From positions 7,130,001 to 7,194,000 of the forward strand of contig OX467092.1 in NCBI GenBank assembly GCA_950106755.1: 64,000 bases of DNA, read 5' to 3'. The notes below the pieces were generated by a model. That model had not been told where the DNA came from, searched no databases, and saw only the letters and a program-made list of their open reading frames with translations. Position numbers and translations under genes: made by a program. Shown one piece after another: positions 12,405 to 25,662 of the stretch (position 1 is its first letter; every line of letters starts with the position of its first letter). Source of the DNA: Climacium dendroides (Eukaryota; Streptophyta; Bryopsida; Hypnales; Climaciaceae).

Positions 12405-13861
12405 GCACTTCTTCAACAACGTGCATTATCGTCATAGAAGATAGTGACTGAGCAGCCAAATTTAACCGGTGGGCGCAGCAATGCACTCCTGTGGCAAAAG
12501 GAGCAAACTTACCTTTGATTTGCGTTGTTACCCCAGACTTCAAGCCTTGAAAACTACTTACCCCATCTGCGTCAAAGCAGAGCAACTTCTCTGCGATCTC
12601 TGCATTACTTACACCACCTCCCGCACTTAGAGAATTCATAATGACGGTGGTGAGCTTATTAGTGGTGGTACCATCAGCATCAAGCTTCTGGATCGACAAC
12701 AACAAAGGAACACGACACCAGTTCACCATCACGTAAGCGTGAATTGCAATCCAGCTGGTGTTGTCGACGGTACTAGTTTCGTCTACGGACAAGGCAAAAT
12801 ACGCCGCACTAGAAACAAGTGTCCTGATCTTCTGTTTGACGAAGTCATACAGATGTTCCGCCATCATCCAACCGGATCCGTCAGCCCAGTGCTTGCGCGG
12901 CAACTCAGGAACCTCGAGGAACTCATACAACTCAAATCAGGCCTCAAATTCAGTCATTGGCCTCCCCCGCAAGTAGCTGGAATAATATTGCAAACTGAAC
13001 GCGTTTCTTGCGTAACTCTGCTGTACTACACCCTTGGATCTGCTCTACCACAGACATAGGACCACGAGCAGCATACAGAACCATACACTTCTTATGAATC
13101 TCTCGTTGGCCATGCTTGGAGATTGTATCCCACTTAGGAGCCATGTGGATGGGTTTTCCTCGCACCAAAGAGCACGGCCTACAGCGCACCAAGTGCATTG
13201 CGCCGTCCTCCGCCAACACGGCCTCGCTCCATGGTTCCTTCGCCGCCCACTCGTTGTGGAATTTCCATTGTAAGTCGTAATTTTTCTTCAACTACTGAAA
13301 TGTAGACGATGTATCGCTCATGGTGCCCTTCGCCTTCGCCTTCAGATCTCCACTCTTCCTCTTCATGCGCCCGCGAGGCGGTGGATCCATGAACATGTCA
13401 TCATCGGAGTTCACCATTTCGTCTGCACTTAGGTCGAGATCTTCCTCCGATTACGCAGTTGCTTCTTTGTCGGAGACAGGAACCACAACGGGGCAAGAAA
13501 GAAGAACCTCCGTGTCAATGAATTCAGAAGTTCCCAACTCCATGTCTATCAATTGTGCGCTGGAGGATGTCATGCCAAATCCGCCCATATTGTTGCTCTC
13601 CAAAGGGCCGCGATTCAACGAGTTTCTGCTTGACGTAAAGTAGGTGCGCATTGTCGCACCACTTCGTGCTCTCTTTCGCGCCTTAGCCTCTAGAGCTCGC
13701 TTGGATGCCTGGGCTTTTCGTTCCACTGCCTTCGCCTCTTGTTTCAATCGAGCCAATCGTCGTTGCTGCCTTTCTGCCATCTTCTTCTTCTCTGAGGCCA
13801 TGGCCGCACTTGCAAATCCAATGTCTGGTGGAGTCGAAGGAAACTCCGCCATTTGCAGCAC
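12405..13861 (-). pseudogene. hAT-superfamily transposase, broken and truncated by CACTA
   Basis: Minus-strand frame from the Met region near 13861 down to 12405. The N-terminus is a basic, probably coiled-coil region (KKKMAERQQRRLARLKQEAK). Next come an acidic stretch, a zinc-finger-like region (CRPCSLVRGKPIH..KHGQREIHKKC) and the hAT core with FALSVDETSTVDNTSWIAIH, LLCFDADGVSS and GVHCCAHRLNLAAQSL. It is interrupted by TAA (13451-13453), TAG (13292-13294), TGA (12937-12939) and a one-base shift in a run of five C (plus strand, 12964-12968). The last codons (MHVVEEV) abut the CACTA end. The C-terminal half was not found elsewhere in the window. Fold and motifs resemble ZNF862-like hAT proteins; sub-family is uncertain. 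Confidence 0.75.
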
Positions 13862-14640
13862 CTGTCTCCCACCAACACCCTAAACCTCGCCAAGGAAAAC
13901 ACAACCGAAGAGAATTCGAAAACCCCAACTCAATGAAATCGAAGCGTAATGCAATTCTGCAAGTAACAAATTCAGAGCTCTTCCTGCGCAACTTCCACCA
14001 TTTTACAACGCCAAACTGCTCCTCAATATTAAGCCCTCCACGATCACGCAATTGACTCCCAGCCATCATTGCACAGAGAGTCTCAATTACAAATTCTCTA
14101 AACCTACACCGCATTGGCCGCAACCTACACAAAGTGGAATTGAATGTGGATTCAAGTGCATTACTCATCCTACTATGAGAGCTCTGAATGCAATAGGGGC
14201 ATTGCAAAACTGACTTACTCAAACCCTATGGCATCGCAAAGTGGGCTACAGCCCTTGCATTCACAACGACAGTGTGGCATTGAAGATCAGAAACCTAAGA
14301 GAAAAAGTGGCCTTGAAGATCAATAAGTGGGAGAGGAAGTGGCTGTCAATTTCTCTGAGAGAGACATTGCAGTGCTTGGGCGGCGCCGTGGATGCAAAAG
14401 GAGACGTGACGAGGCGAACGCCGCTGGCGACATCGCATCAAGTTCCACGATGGTTTCACGTGAAAACTACGCTAGGGCCCAAGACCGCGCGCAGTCATAG
14501 GCGATTTATGGTGATTTTTCTTGTTTTTTTTCCTATAGTCATGGTGCCAGCCAAAAAAATTTGGTGCAATTTTGCTCCAAATCGCCAAAAAAAAAACCTG
14601 GTTGTAATTTTGTAATAAACAATCTACACCTTGTGGTTTC
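13862..14640. other. Flank of the hAT element
   Basis: GC-moderate DNA upstream of the hAT frame, followed by poly-A/T-rich sequence after 14510. Open frames here look incidental. I could not identify the hAT terminal inverted repeat or an 8-bp target duplication. Confidence 0.3.
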
Positions 14641-16500
14641 ATTCATTCCAAAAGAATTGAAAATTGAGTTAAGTAAAGGACTTCAAAGTTTATTTTAGAG
14701 TAGAGAATCCATAAAACTAAAACTCTTTATAACTTTTGATTCATTAATCAAAATAGAATGATTCAAAAGATTTTGATGTATATTTAAATCTAATGAACCA
14801 ATTTCAAAATTTTATTTTTGAAAAAAAATGTTTTTTTTCTGATCTACCAAAGCTTCTCAAGTTGAGAAACAAACTATATATCAAGCAATAACTATTAACC
14901 ATGAAGTTAAAAGTTATGAAAATTGTTGGTCCTTAAAGCTATTCCTTGTCCACATATTGTGTGAAATTTTCAAAGAAAAAAATAAAATCCCCACTCACAT
15001 GTACCTACCCCAAAAAATTATTGTGCCAAAAACACAAGGTTGGTCCTTTAGGGGTTAATGCTCAAAAATCTCTCCTCCATATACTATAGAATTTTCTACA
15101 TTTGAAGATGCTAACTTCATGAATAACAAATGATACTTTTCTAATGTATTTGGCAGATCTCACATCTTTGCTCTTAAACTAAATTTTAGCCATCAACCCC
15201 TTAAGGATGTTGCCCTCTAAAAACGTTGGCATATGTTGTCTGTATATTGAATTTATTTGATCCACTCTAAACACTCAAAAATTTCCCCAAAAATCTTAGT
15301 TGACTAGTAGTATGTTTGCAACTTGATTTGAAATTTATGGTTTCAATGGGATTCATGTGCTACTCAATTTTCTTTTCTATATACAATCGGGGAAAATGTA
15401 CAAAAAAAACATCTTTAAGGGGTTAAAATGATATTGAATTTGAGTCCTATTAAAGAAATGAAGCTTACATATTCTAGTATCCAATAGATAAGATTCAATT
15501 GGTCTACAGGGCTGCAAGTTTCTAGATTATGGGAACTTGGCCACAATAATAGTCTTACATGGCAAAGTAAAGTGATTGCTACGTCAAATAATAATTAAAA
15601 ATTAGTGAATTCTTTTTTCAAAAAACATTAAAAAAAAGTTTAATTAGTTTTTTAATTTTTTCAAAAAATATTATTTTATTGATATATTTTAAATTAGCCA
15701 ACATTGGTTGGTTCACAACATAGAGAACAAGCTTGAAATGGCCCCTTGAATGGCCCTCTAATGTCCCCCCTCAAAACATGTAATGTATCCAATTCAAAAT
15801 TTTGAAATTCTTAAAAAATAAGATATTGGATTGTTATTTCCACTTCCAACCAATAACCAACAAGCTACTAATTTTTAATTATAGAATGACAATTATGACA
15901 TAAATATTTGGATTAGACTATGATGTTTCAAACCATAATAAACACTTATGATACATTCAAATATTAAATCTTACTTTGTATTTGATATAATTTGTTTTAC
16001 TTCTTTTTAAAAAATTCATGATAATTTCAAATTTTCTTCCATAAATTTGAAATTTTTTGGACTTACACAAGTCATGTGATTTCATCTTTGAAAAATAAAA
16101 GTAAAATATCCCCTTAGGTAGTTATGATTTTCAAAGACTCCATACCTACAAACTTCTCATAACCTTCATCTCATTAATTAAAATGGAATAATTCAAAGCT
16201 TTCCACTTATATATAAATCTAGAGGACCAATTTCAAATTTTTATTTAAAAAAATAATAAATTTTAAAGAAGTTCTTTGAGTTGCCTAGCTTACCCGCCAA
16301 GCAATGAAAATGACATATTGCATGATAACTATTTAACTATGTGGTCAAAAGTTATGAAAATTGTTTGGCCTTGAAGCTATTACTTAAAAAAATGTTGTAT
16401 GGAAATATCAGCAAAAAGAATACAAAATTCCATTCATAGTAAGTTGCCCAAAATTGTTATGTTGCAAAAGAATGTAGTTTAGTGCTTTAGGGGTTAAATG
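14640..16500. other. AT-rich intergenic DNA, no gene seen
   Basis: Very AT-rich with no open frame of note. Segments near 14.64-15.1 kb and 16.1-16.5 kb share phrases (for example a run around ctttataacttttgattcat versus ctcataaccttcatctcatt), so it holds an old internal duplication. The function is unknown. Confidence 0.4.
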
Positions 16501-19500
16501 ATGCATGTTGTGCATTTGATGCTCTTCACTCCCTTTCCTCTTCTTTGTTTTAACAAATGGGTAGCCGCCCATTAGAGTTCAAACAAGAATTACAAACCTA
16601 TGAGGTTGTATCTCCAAAGTGGTTCTACTAGTTATAGTAATAAAGTATAAAGTTTGTGTAATTAATCATGGAGCGCTTTGACATGCAATTTCTAGATGAC
16701 AAAAAGAATGAAAATCATTTTTTTCTCATTACTATTTAGATGAAAGTCATCCTAATTTATGGAGATATTTTATCAAGTTGTTGTCCTATCTGATGGTTGG
16801 CTTTGGTGTTATTAAAGTACATTTTATTTCTAAATTTACAAAAGTGAAGGTATGCAAAGTCGTTGACCAAGCCCAAAATAGCACTGATTCTAATTCAAAA
16901 CCAAATTTGCAAAATTGAGGTCATAGATTTAAAGAATAGAAAAATTTTAAAATATCACTGTACCAAAAAAAACTCATTTCATACCCATTCCAACAAATCT
17001 TTATTAAAAAAATGACAATAATTTGCTTATAATTGAATTTCAAAGGAATTTTAAAATTCTCCTTGTAAAATTCATAGAAATATATTGGTGATAGCATTAG
17101 TAAATCTAACCATACAAATGGAATCTAAAATTCAAAGTCTACATCTTTCATTTGTTCATCAATTCCAAAATATGCTTCTAAAGTGTATTATATGATGATT
17201 TTTCTCAAATCATCAATTTTGAAGATGATTGGATGTTTAGGGTTAATGCAAGTGCAATTAAAATAATATTCTAACTATATCCCAAAAATCAAAGCCAAAA
17301 ATAATCTATGCAAAACAAGAAAACCAATTTGAGTTGCGTATAGATGTGTGATATTTTCTTTTTGTTCTTGTCAATCAAATAATTGATAAATTGAGGATGT
17401 AAAATATGGACAAATATGGTAGTAGGAATTAGGAAGGGCATTGGTAGCTATGAAGTATACAAGCATATTCAAGTAGTTGAAAATTAGATTAGTTTGAAAA
17501 TTTGAATTATATTGAATGAAATGGGATCTAATTCATATGAACCTTTGAACAAAATTCAAATGAAAGTTGGATGAATGTTGGATGTAGGCTACTATATTTG
17601 CACATTCTAAATTTTTTATGGTACTATGATTTCCTCTATTACTATGAGTTGATGATATCAAATATCAACCATAGTGCCCCCAATAGCTACGGCAATAAAA
17701 GTTGAATTGAACAAATTTTTGTTTTATATGTTCTCAAATAATGTTTTCAATGGCTTATAGCATTCAATCCTAATATAATCAATGACTCCCTATTTAGAAA
17801 TTAATATGATACTCAATCTAATAAACAATCTCTAGTCACATAATAATTAGTAAAGAATCTTAATTTATCATAATGTGAATAATACAAATAGTACAAAAAT
17901 ACAAAGACAAAGATACAATAAACTTGTACAAACTAATCTTAAGCCATGTTATTGTAGTATATATATTGAAGACTTTGTTTCAAAATAATAATCAATAAGG
18001 TTTGAAGAAGTGAATTAAGTCAATTGGCTTCAAGATATGGCTTAATAAAAAACCAACAATATAACCTTTCTACAACCACATGTATTCAATAGTTTCAAAA
18101 CAAGATAAGGTTTTAAAATTCAACATATGAAATTTTAACAAATGGCACATAATTCATTGCCCCACTCTTTGAGGTTATGATAGCCTTGCATTACTTGGAC
18201 TATAATTTCAAATTTTTAAACTCTAATTAAAAGTGATTTGAAAAGAAACTAATTATAACTAACAAAATTGACAACACAACATAAAAAATATAAAAACTAC
18301 CATTAGAGTTAAATATCTAGATTTTTACAATATAGAAACACAATAAAAAAAAATCTTTCATAAAGTTTTAAGATATTTAGGCTTAGTGCTTGAGTTTGTA
18401 TATTCAAAAGAAGGCAAGGATTTGTAGAAAGTTTTTTTGTGTCAATTTATCTTAGAATTTGGTTCAAGTCTTTGAAAAGCTTTCCAAGTTTTTTGAATGA
18501 GTTGAATTGTTCAAAACAAGGAGTGAAAACATGGTTGTAGATATAAAATGGACTTAGTAGTGGATTGCTCGGAGGTCTTGATCTATGTCCAAAAAGTAGA
18601 TCCAATAAAAGATAACCCGCATTGGACAAAGGAACAAAAGAAGGGGTTATTTTTCAATATTTTTGGTCACTTGCAAAATGCAATCACTAAAAAGTAGTGA
18701 ATTTATTTACATCCATTGACATGGATGAAACAAAGCTAACATGGATGTAATTAGACTTTTCTATCCCCCAAAACATTTTTATTCATTGATATAGAACAAT
18801 ATTGTCTCCAAAAGTTATAGTCATTGAGCAATCTCCTCCATAAGAAATAAGAAAATCTAGATATCACCAAATATTTCCTCAAAAGTAATTTGTATAGCAT
18901 TTGAGTGATAAATCACCCTTGCAAAACATCATGGGCATCACAAGGTCCAAGAACCAAAACACAATTAGTCGCCCCAAGTGAGTAGATGAAACAAACTCCA
19001 TGCATGTAACTAATTGATCCTACCAGATGCTAATATAAGAATAAGGACTCTAAAGAGAGTTAAATCTTTTAAACCATATTTGTTTAGAAGCCAAACGTTT
19101 GGAGACTTTAACCCTTAAGCACTCCAATAGCAATATTCTAAACAATGAATTGAGGGCTTATGAGTTCTATTTAGTCCAACTAACTTCTTGTTCATCTAAT
19201 GTATTTTTTGAATGTTGAGAAGTCAACCTTCCTTAATGAGTACTTTTATGAAATTGTGGTATATGATACTTTTGTACAAAGATATAAGTGAAAATGTGCC
19301 AAAATTTGAAAAAGGATCAAGGTGTTGAAGGTTTAACTTTGCAACATGTCATGCATCCCTAGCATCCTCTAGAATACCCTACCATATGAGATTAATCCTT
19401 CACTATGTCAACATTCACTTTCTTGACAATGTACAAATTAATATTCTAGTTTCTTTTTCATTATTGCTGAGATGAAAGTCATCTGAAATTGTGGAGATAC

Positions 19501-20000
19501 TTCATCAAGTTAATGTCACCTATCTAATGGTTGGATTTGGTGATATTAGAGTACATATTTTTCTAAAATTACAAATGTAGAAGTGCGTCAAGTGGATGAC
19601 GAAGCCAAATTAGCATTGACTCTAGTTCAAAACTAGATTTCCAACAATGAGGTCATAGCTTTAAAGCACACAAAAATTTCAAAAATTCACCATGCCAAGA
19701 GAACTTCATTTCAGATCCATTCCAACAAATTTTACTCAGAAAATGATAACATTTTTCTTGTAATTGAATTGAGAAGGAATTAGGAAATTTCCCCTTTCCA
19801 AATTTATAAAAGAAATATTGGTGATAGCATTGGTGAATCTAACCGTATGGACGGAATCTAAAATTCAAAGTCTACAACTTTTATTTGTATACCAACTCCA
19901 AAATATTCTTTCGAAGAGCACTACTGATGATGATTTTTTTTTCAAATCGTCAATTTGGGAGAACTCTCTGTACGTTTACGGGTAAAGTGCTCAGCTTTTG
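16500..20000. repeat. Duplicated AT-rich block, copy 1
   Basis: It matches 26400-31430 in the same orientation almost throughout. Examples are the shared stretch at 17380/28870 around attgataaattgaggatgta and at 18380/29880 around gcttagtgcttgagtttgta. Copy 2 carries about 1.7 kb (27175-28850) that is absent here. Parts also recur at 44.8-45.6, 46.6-46.9 and 49.7-50.1 kb. No coding function is seen. It is the 5' neighbourhood of the NLR remnants. Confidence 0.85.
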
Positions 20001-21050
20001 CTTGTGAATATCTAGAATCCTAAAACAGCTTGTGATGACGACCATGCGATGAGACCCCGGATGAGCACCCACGATTCAGTTGGTGCAATTGGCAAAAGCC
20101 TAAGTTATTGGGAATGCGCGCTCAACTAGCTCAAATCCATGGATTGTTGTTTCTTTGCAATGAGGCTTGCACACACCAGGCTTGTCACATTCCCTCAACC
20201 GTGAACCCAAATCATGAAGGTCAAGTTAGTCACATCATTAAAGAATAGACAAAAAAAAATCTATTTCAATATTTTGGCATATACAGTACATCATTCGTTT
20301 CGTGTAACTTCAGTACAAAGCTTTTGAAAACATTCAGGATCCATCCAATGATGAGAGGGTCTCTTCAAGGTGAAATGAAATCTAGCAAGTATGACTATGT
20401 TTCTCTATTGTTTTGACATTGGTTTTCGATTGATTGTGGGTGAAATGATATCACGTGAAAGCACAAGCGCTCAAATCGTTATAGACTTTTGTCTAAGGGA
20501 ATACGAAATCTTGGATTAGGATCCTGACCATCTAGTTTGTGCAAGATTTTGTGGTGCATTATGGGACTGTAGGATTCTTGGCCCTTCTTTGTGAACCAAA
20601 ATCATGAAGCACCAAGTGTTGATTAGTCTAGCATATATGTTCTGGATCAAATGATCAATTCTTTTGCTCGTGCCTTGAGTTTCTACTAAATATGCAAAGT
20701 GTGTAAGTTCCTTAAGCAACCTTGACCTTTGTTAATGGCAGTTTAGTACCTTGGATATGTTGCTTTATGATTGAGGATCAAATATTCATGGCAGATTTGT
20801 CAATTGTTGGCTTGTGACCTTCTCCTATTTGTTGTTCAAATTAAAAAAGCAACGCATAAGTCAATGGGCCAAACTACAATCTTTGAAATTAGATGGGCAT
20901 GGAAAGCCCACTAAACTTTGCATTCCACACTAAGTTCAACAACTATATTTTATTGATTCAAATTTCATCATTACAACAAATTTGAATGGATCAAGCAATT
21001 GTGTCATAGAAATCCATTTTAGTCAAACCTTTTGAATAGGTGGTTTGCCT
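20000..21050. repeat. NLR upstream region, also found before the second TNL
   Basis: It matches 50100-51140 in the same orientation, including the stretch around gtttagtaccttggatat and the following ~350 bp. In copy C this sequence is followed by the TIR exon, whereas here it runs into an LRR remnant. That suggests the TIR-NB part of this locus was lost. Confidence 0.75.
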
Positions 21051-21054
21051 GCAT

Positions 21055-21340
21055 TTTGAATGTCTACAACGGGTGCCCGACTTCAGTAAGTCAAGGAGCC
21101 TTGAGGATCTTGATCTCGATAGTTGTTTTGCGCTAAAACTTCATGAAGAAGACATTCAAATGTTGGCCACAGTGCCTTTGTTGCACCCAGTGAACTTTTC
21201 AAACCTTTGGGGGGCAAATCAGGTTGGACCTTATTAGGCGGAAGGCTCTAAGACATCAAAGGCACCCACTTGCTCCGGACTCTGGGCTGACTTGGAAGAA
21301 GGGTGCAGAAGAGGAGGATGTGTGCTTGGACGCCCCCCCC
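21055..21340 (+). pseudogene. LRR C-terminal remnant of a TNL gene
   Basis: A frame beginning about 21064 reads LQRVPDFSKSRSLEDLDL and then LHEEDIQMLATVPLLHPVNF. It closely matches the last LRRs of the TNL at 38.3-42.4 kb (LQRLPDLSKLISLKELNL and LYEEDIQMLATLPLLHPVSF). After a frame change the match continues as RRKALRHQ and later TWKKGAEEE. No TIR or NB-ARC sequence precedes it. It is therefore a gene remnant, probably left by a deletion joining the upstream flank to the 3' end. Confidence 0.85.
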
Positions 21341-21361
21341 AGTTCCGACACGTACCTTGAG

Positions 21362-22514
21362 GTCATGCCGGCTGGCTCCATGTCAAAAGACCGTTGCTCT
21401 CCCGAAATCTGATATTGAAGGTACCGATATGTGACACAATCGAACGAGCTGCAAATTGGCAAGCTGCGGCTGAGGATTCATTTCATGGGAGAATTTCATG
21501 TCAAGAGTATGCAGAATGCTTCAATTACCACTGGTCACACGGGCACACACGGTGCAGAAGAGGGTCGCCTCCGCCGTAGCTTGGTGACCTGTGCTCCAAA
21601 CCAGGCGTTGAGGATGATGGTCGTTGGGATGATTGGGTGTTATTAATTGGCGAAGTTTGGTTTGGTTTGTTTTGGCACAAAAGAAGAATTCAATTGCAGG
21701 AGTAGGAAAATACAAGCACCGGCCTCGAGGGAGTTATTGGCGGGCGCTTGGAGAGTACCGTGATGAGCATGTGAGTACTCCCAATAAAATTAGGAAAATC
21801 TTTCCAGTCAGAGTTTATTCCACATGAATCCAACTCTGTGGTCATTGGAGAGAGAGAGGAACTCCAACCAACATGTAATTAAAGTCCGTTCGGTCATTGT
21901 ATCGTTGGTGTTGGGCAACCACAAGCGAAGTGTGCGCTTGTTTTGGTCGATGAATTTGTTGAATTGTTGCTGCATGACGACGCTGCTCCTGTGCAACTAA
22001 GTTGTGCATCTTCTCATTGGGACGTCACACTGCAGTCCACTTCGGTATGTCCCTCACACAAAAGACATGTCTAATATTCCAAAATGTATTAGACAATTAT
22101 CAAATGGAACCTCTTGCTGTTCTCGCAATCATACATTTGGCTGAAGATACTGATATGTGCTGTTTAGTCGAAACTCGTGTTCGTACCGCATAAAATCCTT
22201 TGATGGTCGCCTTGCACAGTGCAGAAGTTATTGTGCTTCGTGAAAAAGTCCGTTTAGGGTGTTCCGTTCGCTGAAGATAAAGGATCAATGGTGGATATTC
22301 CATTCCTCGAGAGCCGAAAGGTGAGAATCGAATTACTTAACAGCTGCAAGGCAACGACCACGGTTTGAAATTGTGCTCCAGTGACTTGAAGCGCATTGAT
22401 GTGTTTTTCTGATGAATTGACCAATTACTAGATCTGACTTATCGTGGTTTCACGTTTTCAGTCTCTATTGATTCATATGTTTTATCCTCACTTTGTCTGT
22501 TCCTGTGAATGCAG
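21362..22514. repeat. NLR 3'-flank duplication, copy 1
   Basis: It matches 31496-32653 at high identity in the same orientation, starting in catgccggctgg and ending exactly at an acceptor-like tgtgaatgcag. The first part also matches the 3' flank of the intact TNL (42480-42560). The GC content of these two copies is clearly higher than that of the 42.5-kb copy. Confidence 0.85.
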
Positions 22515-23017
22515 CCATTGTGGCAGCCATTCATTGAGCAAATTTAAAAATAAATTAATATTATTATTTTTTTGATTTGACCACCATAACAAAATGGACA
22601 ACAATTTTTTTGTTAGGTACTGTTCAAGACAACGCGACCACGGATACAAATGTCCTCAACCCTTTTTTCTTAATTTTTTGTTGACATGGTCACTATTTTT
22701 CTACTAGTGCTTGTTGAAGTGTAGGCTAATATGTCTGCTCTCCAAGGGCATTGCCATCATGATAAAAGATTCTAAAAATAGTGGTAATAGATGGATCCAC
22801 TAATGCAATTGAAAGGATCTTGTGTGTAATAGAATTGGATGGATGGTGATATTAGAGAGTTCTACTTTATATCCCATTCTATTAGTTGCAATCTTATAAT
22901 TTCATATCAACATTGATTTGAATTTCACAACCGTGTTCGTATCATTTTCGAATTTGTAGGGGACAAAGCAAGGATGATTGATTAGCACCAAGCATAAAAT
23001 TCAAATCTCAAGTCTAT
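22515..23017. repeat. AT-rich NLR-locus repeat
   Basis: From 22711 the sequence matches 43721-44030 (shared word ccaagggcattgccatcatg). The match is interrupted at 23022 by the LTR-like insertion and resumes at 25663, and so marks the empty site of that insertion. Confidence 0.8.
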
Positions 23018-23022
23018 AAAAC

Positions 23023-25662
23023 TGTAGAAAGACTTTTTCGGAATTTTAAATTTTTTTAGAAATAGAAGTCAAATGGACTAGTAGAAGTTAATTACAAATA
23101 GAAGTGAAGTGTGAATTGGATCAATTAGATGTATGGTTAATTAAATGACTAGTAGACAGCCAGTTGCAAGAGTTGCAATGGTTAAAGACAAATAGACTTA
23201 GGGTTAAACTACAATTGGTTATGGCCAAGAAGTATAAGGACGATTAGACTTTGAGTTTCTCTCTCTTAAGCTTGCAGTGATTGCTCGCCATGTCTATTGT
23301 ACTTGTGTATTCCTTCACCTCAATGCAAATTCATCTATTCGTCTTATTATTGCATAGCTAGTGATTGGCGTTCTTCTATTTTGAGTGAGCAACCAGCAAT
23401 TGGTTTTATTTCTTGTTTAGGTTTGCTAGTGATTGGTATTCTTTCGGTTATTTTTTGGGGGGTTAATTAGTCAAGAGTGGTTTATCTATCAAATTGACCT
23501 TGTGATATTTTATGCAGCTAAGTTTTCCAAGTGAGTTTGTGAAATGATTAAGTTTTCCAGGGATTGGTTGATTTTAGTGTGTGGGACAATTAGCCAAGGA
23601 TTGGCATTGTTCTTTATTTAGTTGACTATCTAATAGTCTTGTTCTGAGAGCATTGTTGAGAGGGATTTGGTGAATATGGTAACTTTAATTTAAGCCAGTG
23701 ATTGACGTGTTTTACGTTGATGTTAGTCTATTTGTCGAGTTGAGAGGAAGTTGTGTCAAATTGTTATGATTTGTTAACTTTGATGTCAAATAGACAATGC
23801 TGTAAGGAAAGAAGCAATTCTTGGCTTGGGAATGAGAGATTTGTTTTCGAGTCAGTTAGTCAACCATCCCTTAGTGAAGAAGCTAGCTAGTGATTAGCGA
23901 TTTTATCTTTATTTTTTGTAAAAGCGTCTGTGGTCAAATTGTTAATGATTGGGAAGGTTGATCAAAGTCAAGTGGACTGAGGGTGTACAAGTTGGAAGAC
24001 AATTAGGCGTGCTGATCAAGTAAACATTTTTGGGTAAGTATTTCTTTGGCTTTTCCGATTGTCTAATTGACAATAAAATTATTTTCTTGATCTATGTCTA
24101 TGGTTAAGTTCTACCTATGCGGATAATGATCTTTTATAATTGTCAGTGATTGGCGAAATTTATACTTAAGTTAATGGTCAATTAGCCAAGTGGTGATATT
24201 TTTGCCACGATTTAAGATGTTTGAAGTCAAATAGACTATGAGTGTTAAACAAATTGATATACTAGTGATTGGTGATGTTTTCTAAAATTTAGTTTAAGTC
24301 CAATAGACATGAATTTAGTTCTTGGTTGTGTGTTATGGTTTACGCTTAAGTTTCCAATAAGGAATATTTTGAGTGTCAATTTGACATAAGTTGAATCACT
24401 AAATACTTGGTCTAATAGTCTAAATAAAGAAAACCATTCATGCATCTTTATTGATTCATCTAGGATGTTATGGTTATATGTAAATAGCGAAACACTAAGA
24501 ACCAATTAAGAAAATGTTTGTCTAATTGATTGAGTATGGTAGTTGTAGTTAAATTGGCTGTGTTTAAGGAAAGATTCTTGAATGCAATATAAAGTTATGT
24601 AAGTAATTGAAAGAGTCAATTAAACCAGTTAATTGAAGTTAAGATATAATTACAAATGGTTTGTCGAAGTACCAAGCAAAGAGATGACTAATTCTTGGTG
24701 GTTGTAAGTCAATTAGACATGCTAACATCTGGTTGCACGTGCAAATGTAAGAACTAAAGACCAAAATCTTTTGTTGTAGGATAGAATCTTTGTGCAAATC
24801 TTGTTGTAATCTCATGTTGAAAAATGGCCCAAGTGACAACTTGTCATAGATAAATCTTTGTGTAACTCATGTTCTAATTATGTGTGAAAATGTGGCCAAA
24901 TTGACCATTTATTGGAGATAGATAAAATTAGTTATGTATTAGTATAGCAAGACCAATTGACCAATTAGAAAGCTTGTTGAATTGTAAATGTAATTGTGGA
25001 ACTTGGTCCAATTGGCCAACTAGGAAGCTTGTTGAATTGTAAATGTAATTGTGGGACTTGGTCCAATTGACATGCTTTTTGTTGTGGAGCATAGAGAAAG
25101 AAAGCTAATGTGACTATTTGACTGGAACTAAAAATTAAAGGAATGAACCTTTAGTCTTGCATGCTCTGCATACGGAGACAAATTGACCTGACAGATTGTA
25201 AAATTTGCATTCCTACATTTTTTAACAATTAAGCTAGTTAGATCGTTACTTAACCAATTGACAATGAATTAAAAGGAAAAGTAATTAAAGGATTGTAATT
25301 GTATGCATGTGATATATATTATATTGTGGGCATGATTAAGTCGATAGAACAAGAACCATGACTATTTGACAAACCTTGGACAATTTGACATTAGAATTTA
25401 GTGTAAGTCAAAGACAACATGTACAATATTTGCATCCATGGGTAATGGACAGTTACTAGAATAGGTTAGGATAGAAAATATATCCATTTCACATAATTAA
25501 ACTAACAAAAGGGACTTTAATTTTTAATTATAGAAAGCGAGTAATTTATCTTTGTAAAAGTGACCTTAGATACAAAACAATAGACAAATTGACCTTCCCC
25601 AATTAAAAAAACCACCATTAGAGGATTACTTGGATTTTGTTCCCAAGTTATCCTACCCTACA
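23023..25662. mobile_element. LTR-like insertion, 2.64 kb (possible solo LTR)
   Basis: The element begins TGTAGAAAGAC and ends ATCCTACCCTACA (5'-TG...CA-3'). The flanks are aaaac at 23018-23022 and agaac at 25663-25667, one mismatch. The uninterrupted homologous site at about 44028-44040 has a single agaac, so this is a 5-bp target duplication, as expected for LTR retrotransposons. No gag-pol coding was found. It is packed with the words gtgattggc and caattagac/caaattgacc. The same words, on the other strand, fill the insertion at 46933-49723, so the two appear related. A solo LTR or a non-autonomous element fits best. Confidence 0.7.
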
